A stretch of 64,000 nucleotides of DNA from NCBI RefSeq assembly GCF_003670115.1, contig NZ_QQTY01000002.1, positions 62,001 through 126,000 of the forward strand, in the 5' to 3' direction. The notes below the pieces were generated by a model. That model worked only from the letters and a program-made list of their open reading frames with translations, had not been told where the DNA came from and did not search any database. Of the stretch, positions 52,638 to 62,158 are shown in pieces. Numbering within the stretch: the first letter of the stretch is position 1; every line of letters starts with the position of its first letter. The translations under genes were made by a program, and so were the position numbers. The stretch is from Natronorubrum halophilum (GTDB lineage Archaea > Halobacteriota > Halobacteria > Halobacteriales > Natrialbaceae).

Positions 52638-52802
52638 GGAGTCCACTCGCAGTAGCTGTCGCCCCGCATGCTACACCACCGTCATACTTCAGTCCCCAGT
52701 AAGCGGTCTGTGACAGTATCGAGAACGTATAGCTGCGCTCGAGGAAGGTATCGGCCCGACGACAACGACAGCTAATTACCCGCGGCTGCTGACCCGTCGA
52801 AC

Positions 52803-54380
52803 ATGGATGCAGCGCTGATCATCCTCGACGGGTGGGGACTCGGCGATGGAACGAGCAGAGACGCCGTCGACGCGGCCGAAACGCCGACGTTCGACTCGCT
52901 CGCGGAGTCGGGCGCGTACGGCTCGCTCGAGGTCGCGGGTCGACGGGTCGGCCTCCCTGAGGGCCAGATGGGCAACAGCGAGGTCGGCCACCTCAACATC
53001 GGGGCTGGGCGCGTGGTCCACCAGGAGTACACCCGCATCTCGGATTCCATTGCGGACGGATCCTTCCGGGAAAACGACGCGATCAATGCGGCATTTGAGC
53101 ACGCCCGCGAAAACGGGGGTCGCGTCCACTTCCTCGGACTCGTCAGCGACGGCGGGGTTCACTCGGATCACGAGCACCTGCACGCGCTGATCGCGTTGGC
53201 CGCGGATCGCGACGTCGAGGCCGTCACGCATGCCTTCACCGACGGACGGGATACGTCGCCGACCGGCGGTCGAGAGTACCTCGCGGACCTCGAGTCGGTC
53301 GTCGCCGAACACGGCACGGGCGACGTGGCGACGGTCTCGGGCCGGTACTACGCGATGGATCGCGACCAGAACTGGGAGCGCACGAAGCGAGTCTACGACG
53401 CGATCGTCGAGCGCGAGACCGAGTGGACCGCCGAGTCGGCCGTCGACGCCGTCGAGGCGTCGTACGATCGCGGCGAGACGGACGAGTTCGTCGAACCGAC
53501 CGCCGTCGACGGTCAACCCGCACTCGAGGATGGCGACTCGGTCGTCTGGTTCAACTTCCGCTCGGACCGCGCTCGGCAACTCACGCGGATGCTCGCGGAC
53601 ATTCGTTCGGAGGATTGGGCGGACGAGTTCGAGACCGACCCGCCGAAGACGGAGGTCGTGATGTTGACCCAGTACGACGAGACGTTCGATCTCCCGATCG
53701 CCTATCCGCCGAACCAGCCCGAACAGGTGCTCGGCGAGGTGCTCGCCGACGCGGGAAAGACGCAGCTTCGGATCGCCGAGTCGGAGAAGTACGCCCACGT
53801 CACCTACTTCCTGAACGGCGGCCGCGAGGTCGAGTTCGACGGCGAAACTCGACGGATCGTCGAGAGTCCCGACGTGCCGACCTACGACCTCCAGCCCGAG
53901 ATGAGCGCACCCGAGGTGACCGACACGGCGATCGATACCATCGAATCGGACGATCCGGACGTCCTCGTGCTCAACTACGCCAATCCCGACATGGTCGGCC
54001 ACACGGGCGACTACGAGGCCGCCATCGAGGCCGTCGAAGCCGTCGACGCGGAACTCGGTCGGCTCACGGACGCGCTCCGAGCGGCCGGCGCGCACGTCAT
54101 CGTCACCGCGGATCACGGCAACGCCGACGATATGGGGACTGAGGAGGACCCGCACACCGCACACACGTACAACCTCGTACCGGTCGTCTACGTGGCTCCC
54201 GATGGCACTGCCGGCGGTGAGCGAACCGGCGACGGTTCGCGATCCTCGTCGGAGCAGCGCTCCGACGGCGGTCGAACGATCCACGAGGGCGGCACGCTCG
54301 CCGACATCGCGCCGACGATCCTCGAGTTGATCGACCTCGAGCAGCCGCCCGAGATGACCGGCGAATCGCTGCTCGAGTAG
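52803..54380 (+). CDS. gpmI: 2,3-bisphosphoglycerate-independent phosphoglycerate mutase
   Basis: Interconverts 3- and 2-phosphoglycerate in glycolysis/gluconeogenesis. The 525-residue protein belongs to the alkaline phosphatase superfamily: LIILDGWGLGD (metal, residues 5-15), MGNSEVGHLNIGAGRVV (phosphoserine Ser at about 59), FTDGRDTSP, WFNFRSDRARQLTRM, LNYANPDMVGHTGDYEA and VTADHGNADDMG. A low-complexity insert (TAGGERTGDGSRSSSEQRSDGG) lies in the C-terminal loop before the final IHEGGTLADIAPTILEL. A GCTAATTACC box at about 52770-52779 supports ATG 52803. Confidence 0.96.
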   Translation: MDAALIILDGWGLGDGTSRDAVDAAETPTFDSLAESGAYGSLEVAGRRVGLPEGQMGNSEVGHLNIGAGRVVHQEYTRISDSIADGSFRENDAINAAFEHARENGGRVHFLGLVSDGGVHSDHEHLHALIALAADRDVEAVTHAFTDGRDTSPTGGREYLADLESVVAEHGTGDVATVSGRYYAMDRDQNWERTKRVYDAIVERETEWTAESAVDAVEASYDRGETDEFVEPTAVDGQPALEDGDSVVWFNFRSDRARQLTRMLADIRSEDWADEFETDPPKTEVVMLTQYDETFDLPIAYPPNQPEQVLGEVLADAGKTQLRIAESEKYAHVTYFLNGGREVEFDGETRRIVESPDVPTYDLQPEMSAPEVTDTAIDTIESDDPDVLVLNYANPDMVGHTGDYEAAIEAVEAVDAELGRLTDALRAAGAHVIVTADHGNADDMGTEEDPHTAHTYNLVPVVYVAPDGTAGGERTGDGSRSSSEQRSDGGRTIHEGGTLADIAPTILELIDLEQPPEMTGESLLE

Positions 54381-54401
54381 TCTCGGTACTGCGGCGCGGT
54401 T

Positions 54402-55925
54402 TCAGACGAGGTTGAGCAGCGGGACGACGCCGAACCAGACCAGAAACCCCAGCGAGGCGACCATCAGCCCGTCGATACGCGCGGGCTCGCTCCGACCGCG
54501 CAACCGATTCTGCAGGAGCCAGACGAGTCCGGACGCGTGGGGAACGCTGAGGAGGACGAGCGGCCCGTAGGCGCCGCCGGCCACGCCCGACGCCACCCAG
54601 ACGATCGCCGTCAGGCTGGCGAGTATCGCGGTCGCCATCGCGACCGTCGCAGCGCCGTCGATGCCGAAGCGGACGGCGATCGTTTCCTTGCCGACGGCGC
54701 GGTCCGCGGCGCGATCCGGAACGCCCGCCAGCGTGATCGACGGAAGCACCGACAGCAAGAACGGGATCGAGAGAAGCCACGGCAGCGGATCGGTCGCCGC
54801 GCCGCCGAGGAGGACGAAGCCGCAGATCAACACGCCGACGCTGTGGGTGACGGCCACGTCCAGTTCCCCGAGCGTGCGGTACGATAGCTCGAGCGGCGGG
54901 ATCGTGTATCCCAGCGCCAGCAGCCCGAGAACGGCCATGACGGCCGCTGCAGCGACGGGTGAGCCGGGACCGACCGCGACGGCAACGCCGCCGAACGCAA
55001 CGGCCAGCAGGAGCGCGACCCCGATTCCGCGCCGGAGGTCGGCGAAGTTCAGTTCGCCGTCCACCAGTACCTGAGAGCCGCCGGTGAACGGTCCGGCGAA
55101 CCCGTTCTCGCGGTCGGAGGGATAGTCGACGTACTCGTTGCTCAGGACGGTCGCCGCCTCGAGGAAGAACAGAAAGGCGAATCCGAGCCAGTAGACCGGT
55201 GACGAGAGCACGGCGCTCGAGCCCGCCGCCGCCAGCGCGCCGATGGTGTACGCCACCCACGACATCGGATAGAACTGCAGTCGCAGGGCTTTCAGCCACG
55301 CGGTCGCCGTCTGCCGGACTCGAGTCGACCGAGACTCCGGGCCGGTGGCGAGCCCTCGGCCTAGCCGAGTCGCCTTCTCGAGCCACCCCTCGCGCTCCTC
55401 GGGGGTCGACGATTCGACCGGGCCGAGGTTCGTAATCCGCGTGGTTCGAACGCCAGCGTAGCCCAGCGTCGCGCGTTTGACGGCGTTGTTGCCCGGCTGG
55501 CGATAGATCCAGCGGTAGACCCACGGCGGCATGTCCATCGTGACGATCAGTTCGGCGGTTCTACCGGAAAGCAGTTCCTCGTGGCCCGCACCCTCTCCCT
55601 CGTCGTACTCGAAGAACGCGAAGCCCGGCGTAAAGACCCGGTCGAAGAAACCCTTGAGCCGCGCCGGCATGGTTCCCCACCAGTTCGGATAGACGAAGAC
55701 GAGGTGGTCCGCCCAGCGAATCCGCTCCTGGGCCTCGCGGAGATCGGGTTCCATTCGCTGGTCGGCGGGCGACTCCGCGCGAACGTCGGGATCGAACTCG
55801 CAGTCGGCGACGGCGAGCTCTCGGACCTCGACGCCGGCCTCGAGCGCTCCGTCTCGGTAGGCCTCGGCTAGCGCGCCGCAGAGACTGTCGGTTCGGGGAT
55901 GACCGAGGATGATCAAGACATTCAT
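54402..55925 (-). CDS. Flavodoxin-fold NAD(P)H oxidoreductase fused to UbiA prenyltransferase
   Basis: 507 residues in two modules. The first (about 1-200) is a quinone-reductase-type flavodoxin fold: NVLIILGHPRTDSLCGALAEAY, VFVYPNWWGTMPARLKGFFDRVFTPGFAF (FMN-binding) and ELIVTMDMPPW. The second (about 215-507) is a UbiA-type polytopic membrane domain with aspartate-rich motifs NEYVDYPSDRENGF (about 260-273) and GVPDRAADRAVGKETIAV (about 395-412). A natural fusion that would couple prenylation with reduction of a quinone precursor. ATG 55925. Confidence 0.9.
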   Translation of the reverse strand: MNVLIILGHPRTDSLCGALAEAYRDGALEAGVEVRELAVADCEFDPDVRAESPADQRMEPDLREAQERIRWADHLVFVYPNWWGTMPARLKGFFDRVFTPGFAFFEYDEGEGAGHEELLSGRTAELIVTMDMPPWVYRWIYRQPGNNAVKRATLGYAGVRTTRITNLGPVESSTPEEREGWLEKATRLGRGLATGPESRSTRVRQTATAWLKALRLQFYPMSWVAYTIGALAAAGSSAVLSSPVYWLGFAFLFFLEAATVLSNEYVDYPSDRENGFAGPFTGGSQVLVDGELNFADLRRGIGVALLLAVAFGGVAVAVGPGSPVAAAAVMAVLGLLALGYTIPPLELSYRTLGELDVAVTHSVGVLICGFVLLGGAATDPLPWLLSIPFLLSVLPSITLAGVPDRAADRAVGKETIAVRFGIDGAATVAMATAILASLTAIVWVASGVAGGAYGPLVLLSVPHASGLVWLLQNRLRGRSEPARIDGLMVASLGFLVWFGVVPLLNLV

Positions 55926-56130
55926 TCAGCGTCGTACCCGCCCATAACGACGGCGATGTCCGAAAAGATAGGGCCTGATGGACTTCGTCGCGGAGCGCTG
56001 GCGATTCACCTGCGACTCGAACGCGCCCTCGAACCCGTGCGACCCGGTATCGGTACGAACCTCTCGTGAGCGCGCAATAGCCATCATATCAACGTTCAAT
56101 ACCGTTTCGAACTCGAGTGGGTCCACGGAG

Positions 56131-56538
56131 ATGTCCACGTCCGACCCCACCCCCGAAACCACCGACCGAGTCGTCGAGGACTACGTCTTCGGCGTTCGCA
56201 TCGTCAGCGAGACCGACGGGCGCTATCGATTCGAGGCACCCGAACACACCGATATCGCGTTCGACGGACTCGAGGACGCCCGTCTGTACGCAGACGTCTA
56301 CTTCGACGTCAACGGTTTCGTCGAGGAGGGCACCGGCGAGCGCGGCGTTCCCCCGGAGGTCGTACAGGCCGGTAAGGACACCCTCGCGGCGTACCTCGTG
56401 ACGATGCCCTGGGCCGACGTCAACTGGGTCGCCTCCTTTTACGGAACGACGCCGCAGGAAATCGAACGCTACTGCACGTGGGTCTGCGACCGCGCCGCGG
56501 AGATCCGAACCGAAGCGACGAACCGGGACCTCGAGTAG
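56131..56538 (+). CDS. Conserved haloarchaeal protein, unknown function
   Basis: A 135-residue soluble acidic protein: TDRVVEDYVFGVRIVSETDGRYRFEAPEHTDIAFDGLEDARLYADVYFDVNGFVEEGTGERGVPPEVVQAGKDTLAAYLVTMPWADVNWVASFYGTTPQEIERYCTWVCDRAAEIR. Beta-strand N terminus, helical C terminus. No motif or family known. ATG 56131 is preferred over an open stretch upstream (from 55978). Confidence 0.75.
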   Translation: MSTSDPTPETTDRVVEDYVFGVRIVSETDGRYRFEAPEHTDIAFDGLEDARLYADVYFDVNGFVEEGTGERGVPPEVVQAGKDTLAAYLVTMPWADVNWVASFYGTTPQEIERYCTWVCDRAAEIRTEATNRDLE

Positions 56539-56864
56539 TCGCCTGCGCTGCCGCCGCATCGACCCGACCGTCGCCCGCTCTTCTCCCCGACGCGGTATCC
56601 AGACCGTGAGCCGCGCCGCTCGCTTTCGGCACGGTGAGCGACGGGACACCGGTGTTCACCGGGTCGACCACCGTCGACTCGAGGGCTGCTTCCCGCACGT
56701 CGCCGCCTCCACGCGCCTGTCGTTCGACACGTCTGAAATGGATATATAGCTCTCATTGGATCCAGTCTCATTACCGAGGAATACAAACTCCACTATCGTA
56801 TGACTTTACGCCCCGTAGTAATATTATAAAATCTGATACCACAACGAAGGAGTTCTCCGCCTGC
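56539..56864. other. 326-base intergenic region before the PhoX-like gene
   Basis: GC content falls sharply in the right half. TTATAAAA at 56824-56831 lies 34-41 bases before the ATG at 56865, and an AAGGAG-type Shine-Dalgarno sits between them. No ORF of substance is seen. Confidence 0.6.
56824..56852 (+). promoter_or_regulatory. TATA box and Shine-Dalgarno of the PhoX-like gene
   Basis: TTATAAAA (56824-56831) and AAGGAG (about 56846-56851) precede ATG 56865. The spacing fits a short-leader transcript, unlike most genes here, which look leaderless. Confidence 0.55.
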
Positions 56865-59486
56865 ATGGTCGAATTTACCAGGCGGAAGCTGATGGCGAGC
56901 TCGGCGGCGGCCGCCATCGGCATCGGTGCGATCGGTACCGTGACTGGACAGGAAGACGGCGACACGCCCGGAGCACCGCGGATCAACGGCGATATCAAGC
57001 GCCTCGCGACCACGGCCCACGGCGCCGAGGTCACCGGTCCGTTCGTGTTCGAGAACGGCGAGGTCCTGTTCAGCCTCCAGCACCCGAGTCGAGACAACCC
57101 CGCGCCGTACGACACGGCGGCGGTCGGCGTCCTCGCGGGTCTCCAGTTCACGTTCAACGGGAGAAGCGACGAGTTCGACGAACTCGAGGCCCCGCGATCG
57201 AACGCGGCACAAGAGCGCGTCCAGGTCGCCGGCGGCGAGTACGATATCCTCGTCCAGGAGGGCGACGCGATCAACGGCGGCGACGAGCGGTGGGGCCACC
57301 CCCAGACGCCCGACGGCACCGATCTCGGCGAGTTCGTCGGCAGCCGGTACGGCGACGTCGGCTACAACCCCGACATGAACTTCTTCGTCTCGACCGACGA
57401 GGAGGGACTCGAGGGCTACCTCTTTACGAACAACGAGACGAGTCCGGGCTGTATCAGCCGAACGCCGATCAGCCGCGGCGAGGACGGCTGGGAGGCCGAC
57501 CACGAGCACGCGATGGAACTCGAGAATCTCGAGCGCTTCCGCGAGATCGGCGGCACCCGAATCAACTGTTACGGGGACCTGAGTCCGTGGGAAACGCCGA
57601 TGTCCTCGGAAGAGGATTACAGCCATCCGCGCGTGTCGGGGACGGCGACGGTCAACGACATCGTCGAGGCCGGTAGCGGCGTCGGCCTGCGCGGCGCGGC
57701 GGCGTTCTGGAACCGGCCGAACCCGACCGAGATCGCGGGTGCGCTCGACGAACTGTTCGACGATAGCTGGAATCCGCAGGGGACGTGGGCGCTGGGCGGC
57801 GTCGAGATGCTGGCCTACTACCTCGGCGCCGACCCCGTCGATCAGGACGGCGATACGAATACGACGGACCCGATCGGCGACGTCTACCCCAACCCCTACC
57901 GGTACGGTCGCATCGTCGAGGTCACGGATCCGACGGCCGCGGAACCGACCCCCGTCAAGCACCACGTCATGGGTCGGGCCGCCTTCGAGTGTCCCGAGTT
58001 CCTGCCCGACGAGCGGACCGTCTATCTCGCCTCCGACGGGGCGAACAAGGGCCTCTACAAATTCGTCGCCGAGGACCCGATCCCGAGTTACGACGACCGG
58101 ATGAACGTCCGCGGGACGCTGTACGCCGTCCACGTGACCAACGACGAGGCTGCGACAAATCGCCCGCCGGCCGAGGTCGACCTCGAGATCGAGTGGATCG
58201 AACTCGGCACCGCGAGCAACGCCGAGGTCGAGTCCTGGATCGCCGACTACGACGACGTCACGCAGGTCGACTACCTCGAGACCCACGCCGAGACCGACTG
58301 GGAGGAGGACCTCGAGACTGCGCTCGCCGAGGCCGACGAGACGGTCGCGGTCGAGGGCAATCGGAACTACATCACTGACGAGGACGTTCTCGAATGGGCC
58401 CGACAGTACGAGGAACGCGGCCCCGACGGCGTCGACGAGGACCTGCGCCGCGTCCCCTTCCTCGAGACCCGCGCGGCCGCCAAGGAGATCGGCGCCACCA
58501 TCGAGTTCCGCAAGGCCGAGGGAATCGACTCGCTCGACGACGCCGAGCCCGGCGACTTCCTCTACATAGGGATTTCGGAGCTCAACGACGGTATGAGCGA
58601 CGACGAGGGCGATATTCGGATGGACCGCGTCGACGGCGGCGTCGTCTACCGGGCCGAACTCGAGGAGGATTACAACGTCTCGACGCTCGAACCCGCGGTC
58701 GTCGGCCCCGACGCAACTGACGCCGAGTCGACCCTCGACGTGGCACCCATCAACGTCGACAACGTCATGGTGCTCGATGACGGCCGCGTCCTCCTCTGTG
58801 AGGACAAGGGGAGCTTCGGCCGCTCGTATCCAAACGACGCCCTGTGGGTCTACGAGCCGCCAGCGGTCCTCAGCGTCGACTCGGTGGCGATCAGTCACGA
58901 GTCGACTGGCGAGGCCGACCTGACGCTCTCGTCGGTACCCGACGGCCTCGCGGGCGGTCGCGTCACCGTCTCGGTCGACCAGACCGACGTCGCCGAGATC
59001 GTCGACGCCAGCTATCACGACGCGCTCGAACTCACCGCCGGCCCGTCGATCAGCGCCGACGGATCGTCGGTCGAGTTCCGCTTTGCAGATCTCGAGAACG
59101 AAATCGAGTCCGGCGGACGAAACGTCACGGTGGCGACGCTCGAACTCGAGGGCGTCGGCACGGGGACGGCCGATATCACGGTCGACGTGCACGAACTGGA
59201 CGACGATTCGGGGATGCCCATCGAACCGCAAGCCCGCCCCGGCGTCGTCGTCACCGGTCCGCCGGCGATCGGCGGCGGACCGGGCGGCAGGGCTCCGACC
59301 GATCCCGACGGCGACGGTCGGTTCGAGGACGTCAACGGCAACGGCCGACTCGACTACGACGACGTGGTCGTCCTGTTCGAGCACATCGAGGCGGATTCCG
59401 TCCAGCTCAACGACAAGGCCTTCGACTTCAACGAGAACGGACGCATCGACTACGACGACGCCGTCGCGCTGTACGACGAACTGTAA
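56865..59486 (+). CDS. Secreted PhoX-like phosphatase with cohesin-like and dockerin modules
   Basis: 873 residues. A Tat signal (TRRKLMASSAAAAIGIGAIG) leads into a DUF839/PhoX-type beta-propeller-like region (about 60-650): EDGWEADHEHAMELEN, GTRINCYGDLSPWETPMSSEEDYSHPR, HHVMGRAAFECPEF, ASDGANKGLYKFVAED and NVMVLDDGRVLLCEDKG. A cohesin-like beta domain follows (about 665-795, VPDGLAGGRVTVSVDQTDVAEIVDAS...), then a dockerin-type pair of calcium loops (about 818-830 DVNGNGRLDYDD and about 853-865 DFNENGRIDYDD). The protein probably scavenges phosphate and docks to an anchored partner. Start at 56865. Confidence 0.87.
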   Translation: MVEFTRRKLMASSAAAAIGIGAIGTVTGQEDGDTPGAPRINGDIKRLATTAHGAEVTGPFVFENGEVLFSLQHPSRDNPAPYDTAAVGVLAGLQFTFNGRSDEFDELEAPRSNAAQERVQVAGGEYDILVQEGDAINGGDERWGHPQTPDGTDLGEFVGSRYGDVGYNPDMNFFVSTDEEGLEGYLFTNNETSPGCISRTPISRGEDGWEADHEHAMELENLERFREIGGTRINCYGDLSPWETPMSSEEDYSHPRVSGTATVNDIVEAGSGVGLRGAAAFWNRPNPTEIAGALDELFDDSWNPQGTWALGGVEMLAYYLGADPVDQDGDTNTTDPIGDVYPNPYRYGRIVEVTDPTAAEPTPVKHHVMGRAAFECPEFLPDERTVYLASDGANKGLYKFVAEDPIPSYDDRMNVRGTLYAVHVTNDEAATNRPPAEVDLEIEWIELGTASNAEVESWIADYDDVTQVDYLETHAETDWEEDLETALAEADETVAVEGNRNYITDEDVLEWARQYEERGPDGVDEDLRRVPFLETRAAAKEIGATIEFRKAEGIDSLDDAEPGDFLYIGISELNDGMSDDEGDIRMDRVDGGVVYRAELEEDYNVSTLEPAVVGPDATDAESTLDVAPINVDNVMVLDDGRVLLCEDKGSFGRSYPNDALWVYEPPAVLSVDSVAISHESTGEADLTLSSVPDGLAGGRVTVSVDQTDVAEIVDASYHDALELTAGPSISADGSSVEFRFADLENEIESGGRNVTVATLELEGVGTGTADITVDVHELDDDSGMPIEPQARPGVVVTGPPAIGGGPGGRAPTDPDGDGRFEDVNGNGRLDYDDVVVLFEHIEADSVQLNDKAFDFNENGRIDYDDAVALYDEL

Positions 59487-59489
59487 CCG

Positions 59490-60218
59490 ATGGACTGTCA
59501 CGACGTCGATCCACCGGCCTCCGCCGTTCGACGAGCGAGTCACTCACTTGGCCGCTGGCGAGCGATTCGAGTGCTCGTCGTCGCCGTCGTACTCGTCGCA
59601 CTCGGGGCGATAGCGATCGGTTCGGTCGCCGGAAGCGAGGGGAGCAACGCCTCGAGCGCGACCGACGCCGAACTCGTCGTCTCGGACGCGACTGTCGATC
59701 CTACCGGCACGGAAACGCACCGTCTCGCGTTGACCGACGCGCCGGAGGGGCTGGCGGGATTCGAGGTCACGCTCGCGCTGGAGTCCGGCGACGTCGCGAC
59801 GGTGACGAACGCCAGTTACCCGGACCACTTCGGGCTGACGACCGATCCCGCGGTGAGCGCGGACGGTCGGACCGTCACCGTCGAAGCGGCCGACCTCGGC
59901 GACGAGATTACGTCCGGAGCGACGGACGTCACGCTGGCGGAGATCGACGTCGCCGGCGTCGAGCCCGGCGAGACGGAACTGCAGGTCACTGATCTACAGA
60001 TCGACGCCGACGGCGGGAGCGCCATCGAACCGTCGCTCGAGGCGGGGACGGTGACCGTCGGCGACGGGGCGGCCGGATCATCGTCCCAGAACGACGACGG
60101 CACGGAAACTGGAACGGAGTCGGAAGCCGACTCGGACTCGGTCCCCGGCTTCGCGGCCGGAGTCACGATCGCAGCGCTCGCGACGGTCGCGACCGTCCTG
60201 TTCGTACGGCGCACCTGA
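59490..60218 (+). CDS. PGF-CTERM-anchored protein with cohesin-like domain
   Basis: 242 residues, starting three bases after the PhoX-like stop, so probably translationally coupled. A hydrophobic segment (IRVLVVAVVLVALGAIAIGSVAG, about 26-48) precedes a cohesin-like beta domain (about 60-190) that clearly matches the corresponding module in PhoX: EGLAGFEVTLAL vs DGLAGGRVTVSV, VTNASYPD vs IVDASYHD, and SAIEPSLEAGTV vs MPIEPQARPGVV. The C terminus is SVPGFAAGVTIAALATVATVLFVRRT, a PGF-CTERM sorting signal. Located in the cell surface; presumed partner of the dockerin. Confidence 0.85.
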   Translation: MDCHDVDPPASAVRRASHSLGRWRAIRVLVVAVVLVALGAIAIGSVAGSEGSNASSATDAELVVSDATVDPTGTETHRLALTDAPEGLAGFEVTLALESGDVATVTNASYPDHFGLTTDPAVSADGRTVTVEAADLGDEITSGATDVTLAEIDVAGVEPGETELQVTDLQIDADGGSAIEPSLEAGTVTVGDGAAGSSSQNDDGTETGTESEADSDSVPGFAAGVTIAALATVATVLFVRRT

Positions 60219-60370
60219 CGCTCCCAACGCTTTCTTTTGTCACGGCCCGAATCGATTCCGGTATGGCTCTCTGAAAGGCTGGCTCGAGGCTATCGGAACA
60301 ACTGAAACGATTTACACACCCACCACACTCGTCTGGCAGCTTTACACTCCTCGACGACAACAGGGGGGGT

Positions 60371-61657
60371 ATGGGAGACGATCCGGATACCCAAAAGTTC
60401 GCCACGAACAGCATCCACGCCGGCCAGGAACCCGATCCGACGACGGGGGCTCGAGCGCCGCCGATCTATCAGACCACCTCCTACGAGTTCGAGGATACCG
60501 ACCACGCGGCCGCGCTGTTCGGCCTGGAAGAGTTCGGGAACATCTACTCGCGGATCATGAACCCGACGAACGCGATGTTAGAGGAGCGCATTGCGACCCT
60601 CGAGGGCGGCGTCGGCGCGCTCGCCACGGCGTCGGGGATGGCCGCGTTCGACCTCGCGACGTTCATCCTCGCCGACGTGGGTGACAACATCGTGAGCGCG
60701 TCGTCGCTCTACGGCGGGACCTACACCTATCTCACGCACACGGTCGCAAAGCGGGGCGTCGAGACGACGTTCGTCGACACGCTGGATTACGAGGCCTACG
60801 ACGACGCGATCGACGACGACACCGCGTTCGTCCACCTGGAGACGATCGGTAACCCGGCGCTCGTGACGCCGGATATCGAGCGGATCGCGGATATCGCCCA
60901 CGACCACGACGTGCCGCTGTTCGTCGACAATACCTTCGCGACGCCGTATCTGTGCCGGCCGCTCGAGCACGGCGCCGACCTCGTCTGGAACTCGACGACG
61001 AAGTGGCTCCACGGCGCCGGGTCGACGGTCGGCGGCGTGCTCGTCGACGGGGGCTCGTTCCCGTGGGACGAGGGCGACTACCCCGAGATCACCGAGCCGA
61101 ATCCGGCCTACCACGGAGTCAACTTCCACGAAACCTTCGGCGATCAGGCGTTCTCGATCGTCGCCCGTACCCGCGGGCTTCGTGATCTGGGCAACCAACA
61201 GTCGCCGTTCGACGCCTGGACGACCCTGCAGAAACTCGAGTCGCTGCCCCTCCGGATGGACAAACACTGCGAGAACGCGATGGCCGTCGCGGAGTTCCTC
61301 GAGGATCACGACGCAGTCGCCTGGGTGAACTACCCCGGCCTCGAGAGCCACGAGACCCACGAGAACGCGAGGGAGTACCTCGAAGGCGGGTACGGCGGCA
61401 TGATCACGTTCGGCCTCGAAGGCGGTTACGACGCCGCGGAGACGGTCTGCAACGGGGTCGACCTCGCGAGCCTGCTGGCGAACGTCGGCGACGCCAAGAC
61501 GCTGATCATCCATCCCGCGAGCACGACACACCAGCAACTCTCCGAGGAGGAGAAACTCGCGAGCGGCACCACCGACGACCTCGTCCGTCTCTCGGTCGGG
61601 ATCGAGGACGTCGACGACGTGATCGCCGATCTCGAGCAGGCGATCGAACTGACGTAA
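60371..61657 (+). CDS. O-acetylhomoserine sulfhydrylase-type PLP enzyme
   Basis: 428 residues of the Cys/Met-metabolism PLP family, closest in feel to O-acetylhomoserine aminocarboxypropyltransferase. [88 protein letters not shown], the PLP lysine in [16 protein letters not shown] (about 214), and [12 protein letters not shown] near the C terminus. It probably incorporates sulfide to make homocysteine. A CTTTACAC box (about 60340-60347) lies before ATG 60371. Confidence 0.94.
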   Translation: MGDDPDTQKFATNSIHAGQEPDPTTGARAPPIYQTTSYEFEDTDHAAALFGLEEFGNIYSRIMNPTNAMLEERIATLEGGVGALATASGMAAFDLATFILADVGDNIVSASSLYGGTYTYLTHTVAKRGVETTFVDTLDYEAYDDAIDDDTAFVHLETIGNPALVTPDIERIADIAHDHDVPLFVDNTFATPYLCRPLEHGADLVWNSTTKWLHGAGSTVGGVLVDGGSFPWDEGDYPEITEPNPAYHGVNFHETFGDQAFSIVARTRGLRDLGNQQSPFDAWTTLQKLESLPLRMDKHCENAMAVAEFLEDHDAVAWVNYPGLESHETHENAREYLEGGYGGMITFGLEGGYDAAETVCNGVDLASLLANVGDAKTLIIHPASTTHQQLSEEEKLASGTTDDLVRLSVGIEDVDDVIADLEQAIELT

Positions 61658-61768
61658 CGATCAGCGTCGTTGCTCGGCGTACTGGTCGATACATCCGCCT
61701 GCGGTTTTGTTCTCAGCGAGTCGACAACAGCCCCCGTCGTTAAGGTGACTGGGTTCGATCGATGAATT

Positions 61769-62158
61769 ATGCCTACAGGAATACTTACCGACGATACCGC
61801 GGAGCAGATCGTGACAACCTGTCGGACTGCGGTCGGCGATAGCCTGCGATCGGTTACGTACTTCACCCGCGACGATTACGAGCAGGTGTATCTCCGCGAG
61901 GACTTAGAGCGCGACGCCGACCTCTCGACGTTCATCGGCCACGAGTGGCGCGGCTTCAAGACGGCACAAACCGCCTACGACGGCTCCGAACTGGGCGACT
62001 ACAACTACACCATTCGGGTCTTCGATAACGGCTTTCTGATCCGCGTGACCACCGACAGCGAGGGCGTCTTCGCGACGACGGACGGGCTCACGGTCAAGGA
62101 TTTCGAAGAAGTCGCGACGGCGCTCCGTTCGTTCTTGAGCGATCGCAGGGTCAACTAA
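61769..62158 (+). CDS. Conserved haloarchaeal protein, unknown function
   Basis: A 129-residue protein: DDTAEQIVTTCRTAVGDSLRSVTYFTRDDYEQVYLREDLERDADLSTFIGHEWRGFKTAQTAYDGSELGDYNYTIRVFDNGFLIRVTTDSEGVFATTDGLTVKDFEEVATALRSFL. Alpha/beta pattern, resembles a haloarchaeal family of unknown function (DUF7522, unverified). A GTTAAGG box at about 61739-61745 lies 24-30 bases upstream. Confidence 0.78.
   Translation: MPTGILTDDTAEQIVTTCRTAVGDSLRSVTYFTRDDYEQVYLREDLERDADLSTFIGHEWRGFKTAQTAYDGSELGDYNYTIRVFDNGFLIRVTTDSEGVFATTDGLTVKDFEEVATALRSFLSDRRVN

Noticed and set aside
56793-59543. A 916-codon open frame on the minus strand opposite the PhoX-like gene
   Set aside because: It is the antisense shadow of a strongly coding acidic gene; GC-rich third positions open such frames in haloarchaea. 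Composition is unnatural and no motif is visible.
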